From NCBI RefSeq assembly GCF_001870465.1, contig NZ_MDGK01000009.1, forward strand, positions 1-64,000: a stretch of 64,000 nt of DNA, given 5' to 3'. The notes beneath the pieces are model-generated. The model ran no database searches, was not told where the DNA came from, and was given only the letters and a program-made list of their open reading frames with translations. Source of the stretch: Pseudomonas extremorientalis. Lineage in GTDB: Bacteria; Pseudomonadota; Gammaproteobacteria; Pseudomonadales; Pseudomonadaceae. This document shows, piece by piece, positions 27,439 to 36,045 of the stretch. The position numbers and the translations under genes were made by a program. The stretch's first letter is position 1, and each line of letters starts with the position of its first letter.

Positions 27439-27501
27439 GGCGGCTCCGGGTTCGCGGGTGCGGGGAGGTGTGAGGATAAGGGGAGTGGAAGTCGTTGGAC
27501 A
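27213..27501. repeat. Direct repeat flanking the accessory island, right copy
   Basis: Counterpart of 18777-19217, including the upstream flank GGAGGTGTGAGGATAAG and ending at TTGGACA. Same orientation as the left copy; about 8 kb of island DNA separates them. Confidence 0.85.
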
Positions 27502-27512
27502 GTCTCAGCCGT

Positions 27513-28067
27513 TCATGTTTTGAGCTGTTTCGGCATTTGCGACACCGCCTGAGCGACTTCAGCGGCCATCTGTTCAGCACTGCGCATCCCGTTAATCTGT
27601 AAGACCGGTACCGTCTGCTGTGACAGCCATGATTCGTGCCACGCCCGGTTGCGCCCTGAGAAATTCGGGTCGTCGTATTGCGAAGCCCATTCCCGGAAGG
27701 CCGCGTGTATCGCATGCATATCACCACCGGGTGTGATCCGATCGCCAAAGCGGGCCTTTTCGCGGGCCGCCAACCGTTCGAGGCGAACGGGCGTGGGTGT
27801 GACCACAAACACAATCAAGTCAGCATCGGCGATCAACGCATCGCCCCAGATCATGCACGAACCGGTCAGCACCCAGTTGTCGTCACCGAGTGCTTGTTGC
27901 ATCAGGGCAACGCGGTCGCCGGGAGGTCGCTTTGTTGTGAATGGAGGGTTTGTGGGCATCCAGTAGTAATCGTCGACATCGACCTGCCCGATACCGAGCC
28001 GAGTGGAGATGTTTCGGCCCAGCGTCGTCACGCCCGCACACGAAGCGCCTGTGATGTAAATCCGCAT
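27513..28067 (-). CDS. P-loop NTPase, adenylate-kinase-like topology (lysine-free Walker A)
   Basis: About 184 aa. Opens MRIYITGASCAGVTTLGRNI: a P-loop position where the usual GxxGxGKT/S reads GASCAGVTT, without the Walker Lys. Then DVDDYYWMPTNPPFTTKRPP, DADLIVFVVTPTPVRLERLA and a lid-like Arg-rich segment (AREKARFGDRI). This group of small kinase-like proteins is often annotated AAA family ATPase or adenylate kinase. Some members naturally lack this Lys, but activity is unproven. ATG 28067 follows GGAAG. Soluble. Function unknown. Confidence 0.72.
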   Translation of the reverse strand: MRIYITGASCAGVTTLGRNISTRLGIGQVDVDDYYWMPTNPPFTTKRPPGDRVALMQQALGDDNWVLTGSCMIWGDALIADADLIVFVVTPTPVRLERLAAREKARFGDRITPGGDMHAIHAAFREWASQYDDPNFSGRNRAWHESWLSQQTVPVLQINGMRSAEQMAAEVAQAVSQMPKQLKT

Positions 28068-28151
28068 CTTTTCTTCCATGAATACAAACCTCGCTCCAGG
28101 TCAGGAAGCTGCCCTACAAATAGGACGACTATTTCGTCCCACTGTGGCCTA

Positions 28152-28790
28152 TCAGGGCAAAGGTGCTGGATTGACGGTGTACCAACCCGATGGCGTCTTG
28201 GCACACACCTGCGGCCTCAGCGGTGTTTCAACAGTGGCATTGCCCTGAACCGAGAGTTGGCGAACGGCAATCACGCAACCTCCCTTGAACGTGCTGATTT
28301 TGAGCATCTGAAGTTCCATTTCATAGTCTTTACCGGGCTCGGGAATGAGTGTGACAGGCGCGGGAAAACAGGACATTTGCGAACCGCCCATGGCGAACCC
28401 TGCAATAAAGGGTTTACCCGCTGGAATGACGTGCTCGTCAAACACTTTGGGTGACTGGTTGATGGCTTTGCTTGCCTTGCTGGCAGGCATGCCAATCACG
28501 CTGTTCTGGCTGTCGGTGGTCCTGAACGGGTAGAGCCCCGCCGAGTCGATATGGGCTTTTTGCCACCCAGCTTCTTCGGGTGTTTGGGTCAGCAGGGACT
28601 TGTTGTAAAACATCTCGCACGTCTGGCCGCTGAGGAAACCCGCGTTGGTGGTGTCACCCGTAATAAACCGGATTCGGGCCGAGTTGGCCGGGTCGTATTG
28701 GCTGATTTGGGTTTCGTTACGCACGTCGGTTTTGGTGGTGGCGCAGCCGAGTAGCGTCAAGCTGAGGGCCAGGGGAAAGAGAGAACGCAT
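28152..28790 (-). CDS. Lipoprotein of unknown function
   Basis: 212 aa. Short lipoprotein signal with lipobox (LFPLALSLTLLGCATTKTDV). The mature part has four Cys (GQTCEMFY, SQMSCFPAP, KGGCVIAV, RPQVCAKT), suggesting two disulfides in the periplasm. No family recognised. Single gene. Confidence 0.68.
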   Translation of the reverse strand: MRSLFPLALSLTLLGCATTKTDVRNETQISQYDPANSARIRFITGDTTNAGFLSGQTCEMFYNKSLLTQTPEEAGWQKAHIDSAGLYPFRTTDSQNSVIGMPASKASKAINQSPKVFDEHVIPAGKPFIAGFAMGGSQMSCFPAPVTLIPEPGKDYEMELQMLKISTFKGGCVIAVRQLSVQGNATVETPLRPQVCAKTPSGWYTVNPAPLP

Positions 28791-28893
28791 GGGTAACCTT
28801 CAAGTCCTGTGATGGTTGGTGGGCGCAACCATACTATGAAGGGCGCGCCTTGGCTTGCGTTCAAATTGAACTCACCGGCGGCTAGGTTTACGG

Positions 28894-29826
28894 CTAGAGG
28901 CGCAGAGGGGTGGGGGTCTCCAGCCACGCAGCATGCAACTGCGGGAAATGCTTCTGCAGCCAATCGATAAAAACCTGCACCTGGGGCGCCAAGTGAGTTC
29001 GGCTTGGGTACAGCAGCGACACCGGGCGAGGGGCTGGCCGATAGGGCCTTAATATCTCCACCAAAGCGCCGCTGTCCAGATGCTCGGCAACGGTTATACC
29101 GGGCGCCTGGATGATGCCGAAGCCGGACACGCCGCACTGCACATACGCGTTCGACTCGGTGACGGTGATGCCGGCATTACTGATAAATGTCCGGCTCTGT
29201 CCGTTGACTGAAAAGTGCCAAGGCAGTGTCCTGTTGCTCTGCCCGGATAAAAAGTTGACGCCTCGGTGGGCGGCCAGATCGTCGAGCGTTTCAGGCAGGC
29301 CTTGGGTGTGCAAGTACTCAGGGGCTGCGCAGGTCACCATGGTTGCCAATGCGATAGGGCGGGCGATCAGGGTCGAGTCCGGCAAATCACCGATACGCAA
29401 CGCACAATCGATGCCTTCGCCTATCAGGTCAACGGCTCGGTCGGTGGCGCCCAGCACGATGTTGATACCCGGGAACGCAGCGGTGAATCCTTTGAGACTT
29501 TTGATGAACTCCATTTGCGCGAAAGCCGTGGGAATATCAATGCGCAGACGGCCCACGAGTGTCGCTCCGCCGCGGTCGAACATCGTGGTCGCAGCGGAGA
29601 TCTGCGCAAGAATGTCCTGCACGCGTTCATAGAACCGCTCGCCCTCGGCGGTCAGTGCGACCTTTCGCGTGGTGCGCTGGAACAGGCGCACGCCCAATGA
29701 CGTCTCCAGTTCCTGGATATATCGAGTGACCTGGGGTCGACCGATGTCCAGCGATTCGGCTGCTTTTGTGAAGCTGCCGAGTTCGGCCAGGCGGGCGAAT
29801 AGTCGCATCGATTGCAGCAATTCCAT
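28894..29826 (-). CDS. LysR family transcriptional regulator
   Basis: 310 aa. N-terminal HTH (MRLFARLAELGSFTKAAESL, DIGRPQVTRYIQELETSLGV) and a C-terminal periplasmic-binding-like effector domain. ATG 29826 follows GGAGA. Divergent from the quinone reductase-type gene at 29997, which it most likely controls (usual LysR arrangement). Effector unknown. Confidence 0.9.
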   Translation of the reverse strand: MELLQSMRLFARLAELGSFTKAAESLDIGRPQVTRYIQELETSLGVRLFQRTTRKVALTAEGERFYERVQDILAQISAATTMFDRGGATLVGRLRIDIPTAFAQMEFIKSLKGFTAAFPGINIVLGATDRAVDLIGEGIDCALRIGDLPDSTLIARPIALATMVTCAAPEYLHTQGLPETLDDLAAHRGVNFLSGQSNRTLPWHFSVNGQSRTFISNAGITVTESNAYVQCGVSGFGIIQAPGITVAEHLDSGALVEILRPYRPAPRPVSLLYPSRTHLAPQVQVFIDWLQKHFPQLHAAWLETPTPLRL

Positions 29827-29996
29827 GATGTCTCCGATGCGCCCGAGTGAAACGAAGCGCTGCCAATGATTGTTGCTAAAGAATAGAACAATCATGTCTT
29901 TTCCAGTGCATTTATTGCGCGTCTCTAATCACGAAAGATGTGTCCAAGGCGAACCGGCCTCGGTTGGCAACCATTAAGTGGAGTGGGAGATTCATC

Positions 29997-31007
29997 ATGA
30001 GAGCCTGGCAGTTAAAAGATTTCGGATTGGACAACCTGCAACTCGCAGAGGTACCGACCCCTCAACCCAAGGCGGGCGAGCTTCTGGTAAAGGTCGGCGC
30101 GGTGTCGCTGAACTTTCGCGACAAGGCCATCGTTGATGGTATCTACGAGCCGCACAAGGTGCCCAAGCTGCTGATCCCGGTCAGCGACGCGGCCGGCACC
30201 GTGGTCGCAGTCGGTGCCGGCGTCACGCGCTTCAACATAGGCGGCCGGGTCAACTCGCACCTCTACTCGCGCTGGCTGGATGGCGAGCCAGGGCCAAACG
30301 AACCGGACTATTGTTTCGGCTCGCCATTGCCTGGCGGATTGGCTGATTACATGATCATCCACGAAGACAGTGCCGTGGCCGCGCCCGCCAACATGACCGA
30401 TGAGGAGGCGGCCACGCTGCCGATCGCGGCACTGACCGCCTGGTACTCGCTGGTCGACTTCGGGCACATCCAGCCGGGTCAAACTGTGTTGGTCCAGGGT
30501 ACCGGGGGCGTGTCTATATTTGCGGTGCAGATCGCAACAGCGCTGGGGGCGAAAGTGATCGCAACGTCGAGCAGTGACGAGAATCTTCAAGCGGTAAAAC
30601 GTTTGGGCGCGGTCGCGGGCATCAATTACCGAACCTCGCCGAACTGGGCGGATGAGGTGCTTGGACTCACTGATGGCAAAGGTGTCGATCTGCTGCTCGA
30701 TGTGGCCGGTGGCAGCGGCATCAACCAATCGGTCGTAGCAACCAAGGCCTCCGGACGTATTGCACAGATCGGCTTTTTGACGGGGCAGACCGTGGAACTC
30801 AACCTGATGCCGCTTATATTCCGTCAGACCACCCTTCGCGGTATTGCCGTGGCGCCACGCTCATCTTTCGACCGGATGAATGTGTTCCTTGAACGACACG
30901 GTATTCGTCCCGTGATCGATAAGGTGTACCCGTTCGAAAAAGCGCGTGAAGCTTATGAGCATCTGGCCAAAGGTGCGTTCGGGAAGGTCGTCATAAAGGT
31001 CGATTGA
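29997..31007 (+). CDS. NAD(P)-dependent MDR oxidoreductase (quinone oxidoreductase/alcohol dehydrogenase-like)
   Basis: 336 aa. Medium-chain dehydrogenase fold: GroES-like N-terminal half (SLNFRDKAIVDGIYEPHKVP, IPVSDAAGTVVAVGAGVTRF) and a Rossmann half with VLVQGTGGVSIFAVQIATALG. The position of the catalytic zinc Cys is Arg (LNFRD), so it belongs with zinc-free members such as quinone oxidoreductases. Cytosolic. Divergent from the LysR gene at 28894. Substrate unknown. Confidence 0.87.
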   Translation: MRAWQLKDFGLDNLQLAEVPTPQPKAGELLVKVGAVSLNFRDKAIVDGIYEPHKVPKLLIPVSDAAGTVVAVGAGVTRFNIGGRVNSHLYSRWLDGEPGPNEPDYCFGSPLPGGLADYMIIHEDSAVAAPANMTDEEAATLPIAALTAWYSLVDFGHIQPGQTVLVQGTGGVSIFAVQIATALGAKVIATSSSDENLQAVKRLGAVAGINYRTSPNWADEVLGLTDGKGVDLLLDVAGGSGINQSVVATKASGRIAQIGFLTGQTVELNLMPLIFRQTTLRGIAVAPRSSFDRMNVFLERHGIRPVIDKVYPFEKAREAYEHLAKGAFGKVVIKVD

Positions 31008-31065
31008 TACGTAAAAAGGGGCGGTAGCCGCAGCCGACAGCGACGCCCCGATCTCGCAAAGAGAC

Positions 31066-31422
31066 CTATTGATCAGCGTTCCACACCGCCAGTTCATAGC
31101 CATCCGGATCGGTAAAGTGGAACCTGCGTCCACCAGGGAACGAAAATGTCTCGCGGGTGATGACAGCCCCCAGGCTTTTGAGTCGCTGCTGCGTGGCCTC
31201 GAGGTCATCGGCGTACAAAATGACCAGAGGCCCACCCGGCCGAACCGGCTCCCCCGAGGTGAACCCGCCAGTCAGACGCCCATCGCTGAACTCGGTATAG
31301 GTGGGGCCGTAATCGACAAACGTCCAGCCGAACGCGCCGCCGTAGAAGGCTTTGCTGCGGGCAATATCGCTGACGTTGAATTCGATGTTGTCGATTTGCC
31401 GGTCTTTCCCTTGAGTGCTCAT
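31066..31422 (-). CDS. VOC family (glyoxalase/bleomycin resistance-type) protein
   Basis: 118 aa, one pair of beta-alpha-beta-beta-beta modules: IDNIEFNVSDIARSKAFYGG, AFGWTFVDYGPTYTEF, LYADDLEATQQRLKSLGA and FHFTDPDGYELAVW, the metal-site half typical of glyoxalase-like VOC proteins. ATG 31422 is taken as start; upstream codons to 31491 overlap the divergent gene's region. Activity not predictable. Confidence 0.82.
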   Translation of the reverse strand: MSTQGKDRQIDNIEFNVSDIARSKAFYGGAFGWTFVDYGPTYTEFSDGRLTGGFTSGEPVRPGGPLVILYADDLEATQQRLKSLGAVITRETFSFPGGRRFHFTDPDGYELAVWNADQ

Positions 31423-31538
31423 GCTTGCCTTCCTGGCCGATGTTAAGAGCGGCGAGTGTAGCGTGAACGCCTGCCTGCATGAAGACAGCAATCGTGCCTA
31501 TGATGCACTCGACTACAGAATTAATCGGAGCGGACAGC

Positions 31539-32312
31539 GTGCTGAAGATTGGAATCCTGGGCGTCGGTGAGCTGACGGAAAAGGTGGTGATCGGCCTGCG
31601 GCGCAGCGAGTTTGGCGGGCGGGTGCTGCTGTCCCCGCGTAACCACCAACGTGCGCAGCAACTCGCTGAACAGTGGGACTGTGAGGTGATGGCTGACAAT
31701 CAACAGGTTGTCGATGGGGCGGACTTGTTGGTCCTGGGCGTGCGCCCGGAGGTGGTCGATCAGCTTTCGAATGAAGTGCAGCTCAGACCTGAGCAAACGC
31801 TGGTGTCGCTGGTGGCGGGATTGAAGCTGACCGAGCTTCAACGCCGGTTCCCGCAAGCGCGTGTGGTGCGCGCCATGCTGTCCTATGCCGCGCAGATCAA
31901 CCAGGCGACCGTGGTGGTCACGCCCGGTGGCGAACCCCATGCAACGCTGCTGGGCGCGCTCGGTTCATTGGTTGTATTGGACGAGGAAGAGGCGTTCGAA
32001 CTGGCCACTGTCGCGGCCTGCATGAGCGGCTGGTTCTATTTCTTCCTGAGTGATCTTCAGCAGTGGTTTACCGACAAAGGCCTGTCCAAGGACCAGGCCG
32101 CCCAACTGGTGATGGGCAACCTGCAAGACTGTCTGGCCAGCGCCCGCCACCAGCCATCCGCGAGTCTGGCAGCATTGGGTAGCGCCATTGCCACACCGGG
32201 CACCTTTACGGCGGCCGGGTTGGCGGTGTTGAGAAACACAGGCGCGACGCAGGCATGGCGCGAGGCGGCTGACGAGGTGCTTGAGCGGCTGCACAAGCCT
32301 GCACGTTTATAG
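31539..32312 (+). CDS. Pyrroline-5-carboxylate reductase-like NAD(P)-binding protein
   Basis: 257 aa from a GTG start at 31539 preceded by CGGAG at 8 nt. N-terminal Rossmann KIGILGVGELTEKVVIGLRR and VLGVRPEVVDQL, central LVSLVAGLKLTELQRRFP, and a C-terminal all-helical dimer domain with GLSKDQAAQLVMGNLQDCLA. The P5CR substrate loop (xSPGGTTxxGL) is altered to ATPGTFTAAGL, so it may not act on pyrroline-5-carboxylate. Overlaps the convergent LysR gene by 6 bp. Confidence 0.75.
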   Translation: MLKIGILGVGELTEKVVIGLRRSEFGGRVLLSPRNHQRAQQLAEQWDCEVMADNQQVVDGADLLVLGVRPEVVDQLSNEVQLRPEQTLVSLVAGLKLTELQRRFPQARVVRAMLSYAAQINQATVVVTPGGEPHATLLGALGSLVVLDEEEAFELATVAACMSGWFYFFLSDLQQWFTDKGLSKDQAAQLVMGNLQDCLASARHQPSASLAALGSAIATPGTFTAAGLAVLRNTGATQAWREAADEVLERLHKPARL

Positions 32313-33200
32313 CCGGTGATGCTCCAGCAAAAAGTCCACAAACACGCGGATCCGCGCCGGCATGCTCGCACCGCCGACAAACACCACGTGGATCGGCTCC
32401 CGGTCGCCGGGGTTCCAGGATTCCAGCAGGGGCACCAGGTGACCGCGTTGCAGGTCTTGTGCAACCGTGAACTCGCCGATGCGTGCGATACCGGCGCCTA
32501 ATCGCGCCAGTTGAGCGAGGGCTTCGCCACTGCTGCATTCGATATTGCCGTTTATCTTCAGGGAAAACTCCCTACCGTCACGGGCGAAGGGCCAGTCGGA
32601 TTGGGCGCGGCGGAAGTTGAAGCGCAGGCAGTTGTGGCGCAGCAAGTCGTTGGGTTCCAGAGGCGTGCCGTGTTGCGCAAGGTACTCCGGCGACGCCACC
32701 AGGACCTGGCCGGTGTCGCCGATGCGCCGCGCGGTCAGCGGGCTGTCTGGCAGGTCGCCAAAGCGGATCGCCACGTCAGCCTGGCCGCCGAGGATGTCGA
32801 CCACTTCGTCGCCCAAGGTCAGGTCCACCACAATGTTTGGGTAGCGGGCGCTGAACGCCGCCACCAACGGCACGATGGCCATGCGGCCGTGGCCCAGGGC
32901 CGCACTGACCCGCAGCCGGCCTTTGGGCGCGCCCTGGTCGGCGATGGCGTCTTCGACTTCCGCCATGTCGGCCAGGATGCGCCGGGCGCCGCGAAGGTAC
33001 GCCTCGCCTTCGGCTGTGAAGGCGAGGGCGCGGGTCGTACGAATCAACAGACGGGTGCCCAGGCGTTGTTCTGTGCGTGCGATGACGCGGCTGACGGCCG
33101 AGGGCGTCAATCGTAATGCCCGCGCTGCTGCCGACAAGCTGCCTTCCTGCGCCACCATCGCGAATACCGCCATCTCACCCGATCTGCCGTTGAAATCCAT
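32307..33200 (-). CDS. LysR family transcriptional regulator
   Basis: 297 aa. HTH: MAVFAMVAQEGSLSAAARAL, RLTPSAVSRVIARTEQRLGT. C-terminal effector domain as in CrgA-type LysR proteins. ATG 33200 begins the family N-terminus. Divergent from the MFS exporter gene at 33295, its probable target. Confidence 0.9.
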   Translation of the reverse strand: MDFNGRSGEMAVFAMVAQEGSLSAAARALRLTPSAVSRVIARTEQRLGTRLLIRTTRALAFTAEGEAYLRGARRILADMAEVEDAIADQGAPKGRLRVSAALGHGRMAIVPLVAAFSARYPNIVVDLTLGDEVVDILGGQADVAIRFGDLPDSPLTARRIGDTGQVLVASPEYLAQHGTPLEPNDLLRHNCLRFNFRRAQSDWPFARDGREFSLKINGNIECSSGEALAQLARLGAGIARIGEFTVAQDLQRGHLVPLLESWNPGDREPIHVVFVGGASMPARIRVFVDFLLEHHRL

Positions 33201-33294
33201 TTTTGCCTCGCGCGCAAAGGTGATTGCCAATTAAACGGTCTAGTGCCGTCAAAGCGTTGATCGTAGCATTTGCGGCATAAATGAGGAGTCTTCC

Positions 33295-34461
33295 ATGCGT
33301 ATCAATCCACCCCTTGTAGCCCTTGCTGTCGGTGCCTTTGGCATCGGCGTCACTGAGTTCGCGCCCATGGGCATGTTGCCCACCATCGCCAATGACCTGG
33401 GCGTTTCGATTCCCACTGCGGGGCTGTTGGTCAGCGCCTACGCCCTGGGGGTATTGTTCGGTGCGCCACTGATGATCTTGACCACTGGCAAGATTCCCCG
33501 TCGTCACTTGCTGGTCGGGCTTATGGCCATTTTCACCCTGGGTAACGTGATGTCGGCGCTTGCAACCGGCTATTACGATCTGTTGATTGCCCGCGTCATC
33601 ACTTCGCTCAACCACGGCGCGTTTTTTGGTGTCGGTTCCATCGTCGCGGCCAGTGTGGTCGCGCCGGACAAGCGCGCCGGAGCCGTCGCCGCGATGTTTA
33701 TGGGCCTGACCCTGGCGACCATTGGTGGCGTGCCACTGGCGACCTGGTTTGGTGAACTGCTTGGCTGGCGTACGGCGTTCTGGGGCATTGGCGGACTGGG
33801 CCTGGTGACCATGGTCGCGCTGTGGTTCGCGCTGCCTGACCTGCCGCTGCCGAAAAGCGACGGTGTGCTGGCCGAAATCAAGGTGCTGGGGCGTGGTTCG
33901 GTACTGGCGGCTCTGGCCCTGACCGTGGTGGGTTCCGGTGCTATGTTCACCGTGTTTACCTACATCGCGCCGATCCTGAGCAACGAGACCCATGCGTCTA
34001 CCCCCTTTATCACGGCCATGCTGGTGCTGTTCGGCGTCGGGTTGACCCTGGGCAATGTATGGGGTGGCAAGGCGGCAGATCGCTCGATCGACCGGACCCT
34101 GATCGTCTCGCTGAGCGCACTGATTCTGGTCCTGCTGGCCTTTGCATTCCTGATGCGTTGGCCGATACCGGCAGCGGTGAGCATCCTCATCTGGGGTATC
34201 GCCAGCTTCGCCGTTGTGCCGCCGTTGCAGATGCGTGTGATGGAAGCGGCCAAAGATGCGCCGAACCTGGCCTCGGCCGTGAACATCGGCGCCTTCAACT
34301 TCGGCAACGCGATTGGTGCAGCGGTGGGGGGAGCAGTGATCAACGCAGGGCTGGGCTACCCGGCGATTTCCCTGGCCGGCGCGGCGATGGCGGGCATGGG
34401 GTTGCTGATGGTCGTGACGTTCGCCTGGGGTTCTAGAGCGCGCATGGCTGCGGCGGTTTAG
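33295..34461 (+). CDS. MFS efflux transporter, DHA1 (AraJ/sugar efflux-like) family
   Basis: 388 aa with about 12 TM segments. Opening LALAVGAFGIGVTEFAPMGM-like segment and GKIPRRHLLVGLMAIFTLGN (loop 2-3) plus LNHGAFFGVGSIVAASVVAP match AraJ/arabinose-chloramphenicol exporter-type DHA1 transporters. Divergent from a LysR regulator. Likely proton-driven efflux of a small molecule; the substrate is unknown. Confidence 0.87.
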   Translation: MRINPPLVALAVGAFGIGVTEFAPMGMLPTIANDLGVSIPTAGLLVSAYALGVLFGAPLMILTTGKIPRRHLLVGLMAIFTLGNVMSALATGYYDLLIARVITSLNHGAFFGVGSIVAASVVAPDKRAGAVAAMFMGLTLATIGGVPLATWFGELLGWRTAFWGIGGLGLVTMVALWFALPDLPLPKSDGVLAEIKVLGRGSVLAALALTVVGSGAMFTVFTYIAPILSNETHASTPFITAMLVLFGVGLTLGNVWGGKAADRSIDRTLIVSLSALILVLLAFAFLMRWPIPAAVSILIWGIASFAVVPPLQMRVMEAAKDAPNLASAVNIGAFNFGNAIGAAVGGAVINAGLGYPAISLAGAAMAGMGLLMVVTFAWGSRARMAAAV

Positions 34462-34584
34462 CAGATGCGCACCAAAGGGTTCACTGCGGCGCCTGCAGAA
34501 AACGCTGTTGATGGTCTGGATGCGGCAGCAGGCAGGTGTCGAACTGATCCTACCTGCGTCCAGCGGCGTTCATCCTCCTGCCGT

Positions 34585-35922
34585 TTACCGTGAAAGCAAA
34601 GGTGCGGTGCTTGTTTGCTCACCACCCACGTCGTGCAAGGACATCCGCGACGTCTCCGGCAACGCCAACCCACCGGCCAGTGCCAGCAACGCCACGGCAA
34701 TCAGGTAAAACGCCGGTGACAGGTTGCTGCCCGTGGTGCTGATCAACCATGTCGCCACCAGCGGCGCGGTGCCGCCGAAGATCGTGTACGCCATGTTGTA
34801 GGTGATCGCCGAAGCGGTATAGCGCGTACGGGTCGGGAAGGTCTCCGAGAGCAAGGCCGCCGTGACCACGCCGCACAGCACCGCCCCAACCGCCAACAAC
34901 ATCACGCCGACAATCGACGCCGCAAACGAACCGGAGCTGGCCATCAGGAACGACGGATACACCACCACGATCAACAACACACAGGCAGTCATCACCGTGA
35001 CGCGCCGCCCGACCCGGTCCGAATACAGCCCCGCCAGCGGGCAGATCGCCGCCGCGAAAATCAATGCGATCAGCGACACCAGTAACGCTATCGCCCGGTT
35101 CAGCCCGCCCGCTACTTGCAGGTACGTCGCGAAGTAGGTGGTGAACATATAAAACGACAACGCCGTCAGTGACACAAAAGCGCCCAGGCAGCAGATCGCC
35201 GCACCATGGTTGCGCAAGGTTTCCTTGAGCGGGGAGTGGGCGACGGCGTGCTCTTCCTTCACGGCCTGGAAGGCAGGCGTCTCGTCCAGCTTCCAGCGCA
35301 GGTAAAGGCCCACCAGGCCGAGAGGCGCGGCGATCAGGAACGGCAGGCGCCAGCCCCAACTGCCCATGGCTTCGGCGGACAATGACGCCTCAAGGGCATA
35401 GGCCACCACGGCGGCGGCGGCGAAAGCGGAAAACGTCGACACCGGCACGAAGCTGCCATACCAGGCGCGTTTGTCACTCGGCGCGTGCTCCATCAGATAA
35501 GCACAGGCACCGGCATATTCACCGCCGGCGGAGAAGCCCTGGGCACAGCGGATCAGCGACAACAGAATCGGCGCCGTGACGCCGATGGCGGCGTAGGTGG
35601 GCAGCAGACCGATCAACGTGGTGGCAGCGGCCATCAACAGGATGGTCATGGCCAGGGTGCGCTTGCGGCCGATGCGGTCGCCGAGCATGCCGAAAAAAAT
35701 ACCGCCCAAGGGCCGGAAGGCGAAGGCCACGGCAAACACGGCGAAGGTCTTGAGCAGCGCCGCGCTGGCGTCGCCGCTGGGGAAGAATTGCTGGGCGATG
35801 GTGGTGGCGAGGAAGCCATAGACGGCGAAGTCAAACCACTCGACGAAATTACCGATGCCGGCGGCGATGATGACCTTGCGCAGGGTTTGCGGGCTGACCT
35901 GTTCGGTGGAGGGGCTCGTCAT
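34585..35922 (-). CDS. MFS transporter, metabolite:H+ symporter (MHS) family
   Basis: 445 aa, ~12 TM segments. IGNFVEWFDFAVYGFLATTI, the conserved GMLGDRIGRKRTLAMTILLM loop and RCAQGFSAGGEYAGACAYLM with EHAPSDKRAWYGS are diagnostic of the MHS subfamily (ProP/KgtP/ShiA). Imports an organic acid, betaine or similar with protons. No catabolic gene lies next to it. The 123-bp gap to the MFS gene at 34461 holds nothing clear. Confidence 0.9.
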   Translation of the reverse strand: MTSPSTEQVSPQTLRKVIIAAGIGNFVEWFDFAVYGFLATTIAQQFFPSGDASAALLKTFAVFAVAFAFRPLGGIFFGMLGDRIGRKRTLAMTILLMAAATTLIGLLPTYAAIGVTAPILLSLIRCAQGFSAGGEYAGACAYLMEHAPSDKRAWYGSFVPVSTFSAFAAAAVVAYALEASLSAEAMGSWGWRLPFLIAAPLGLVGLYLRWKLDETPAFQAVKEEHAVAHSPLKETLRNHGAAICCLGAFVSLTALSFYMFTTYFATYLQVAGGLNRAIALLVSLIALIFAAAICPLAGLYSDRVGRRVTVMTACVLLIVVVYPSFLMASSGSFAASIVGVMLLAVGAVLCGVVTAALLSETFPTRTRYTASAITYNMAYTIFGGTAPLVATWLISTTGSNLSPAFYLIAVALLALAGGLALPETSRMSLHDVGGEQTSTAPLLSR

Positions 35923-36045
35923 GGGGAAAGGCCTCGGGATAGCTGGGGGGATGACCGATTATCGGTGCAGGTGCTTGGGCGGCGGGGCCCAAAAGAGTCG
36001 TCCGCGTAGTCAGTAGCGACTTGCCGGGAGCGGCAGACGCAGGAA

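Noticed and set aside
27236..27814. 192-aa open frame across the lysE remnant
   Set aside because: Arg/Pro/Ser-rich frame-shifted reading of the decayed lysE and the kinase gene; no homology pattern.
31008..31065. Terminator after the MDR oxidoreductase gene
   Set aside because: GGCGGTAGCCGCAGCCGAC offers only short weak pairing and no U-tract.
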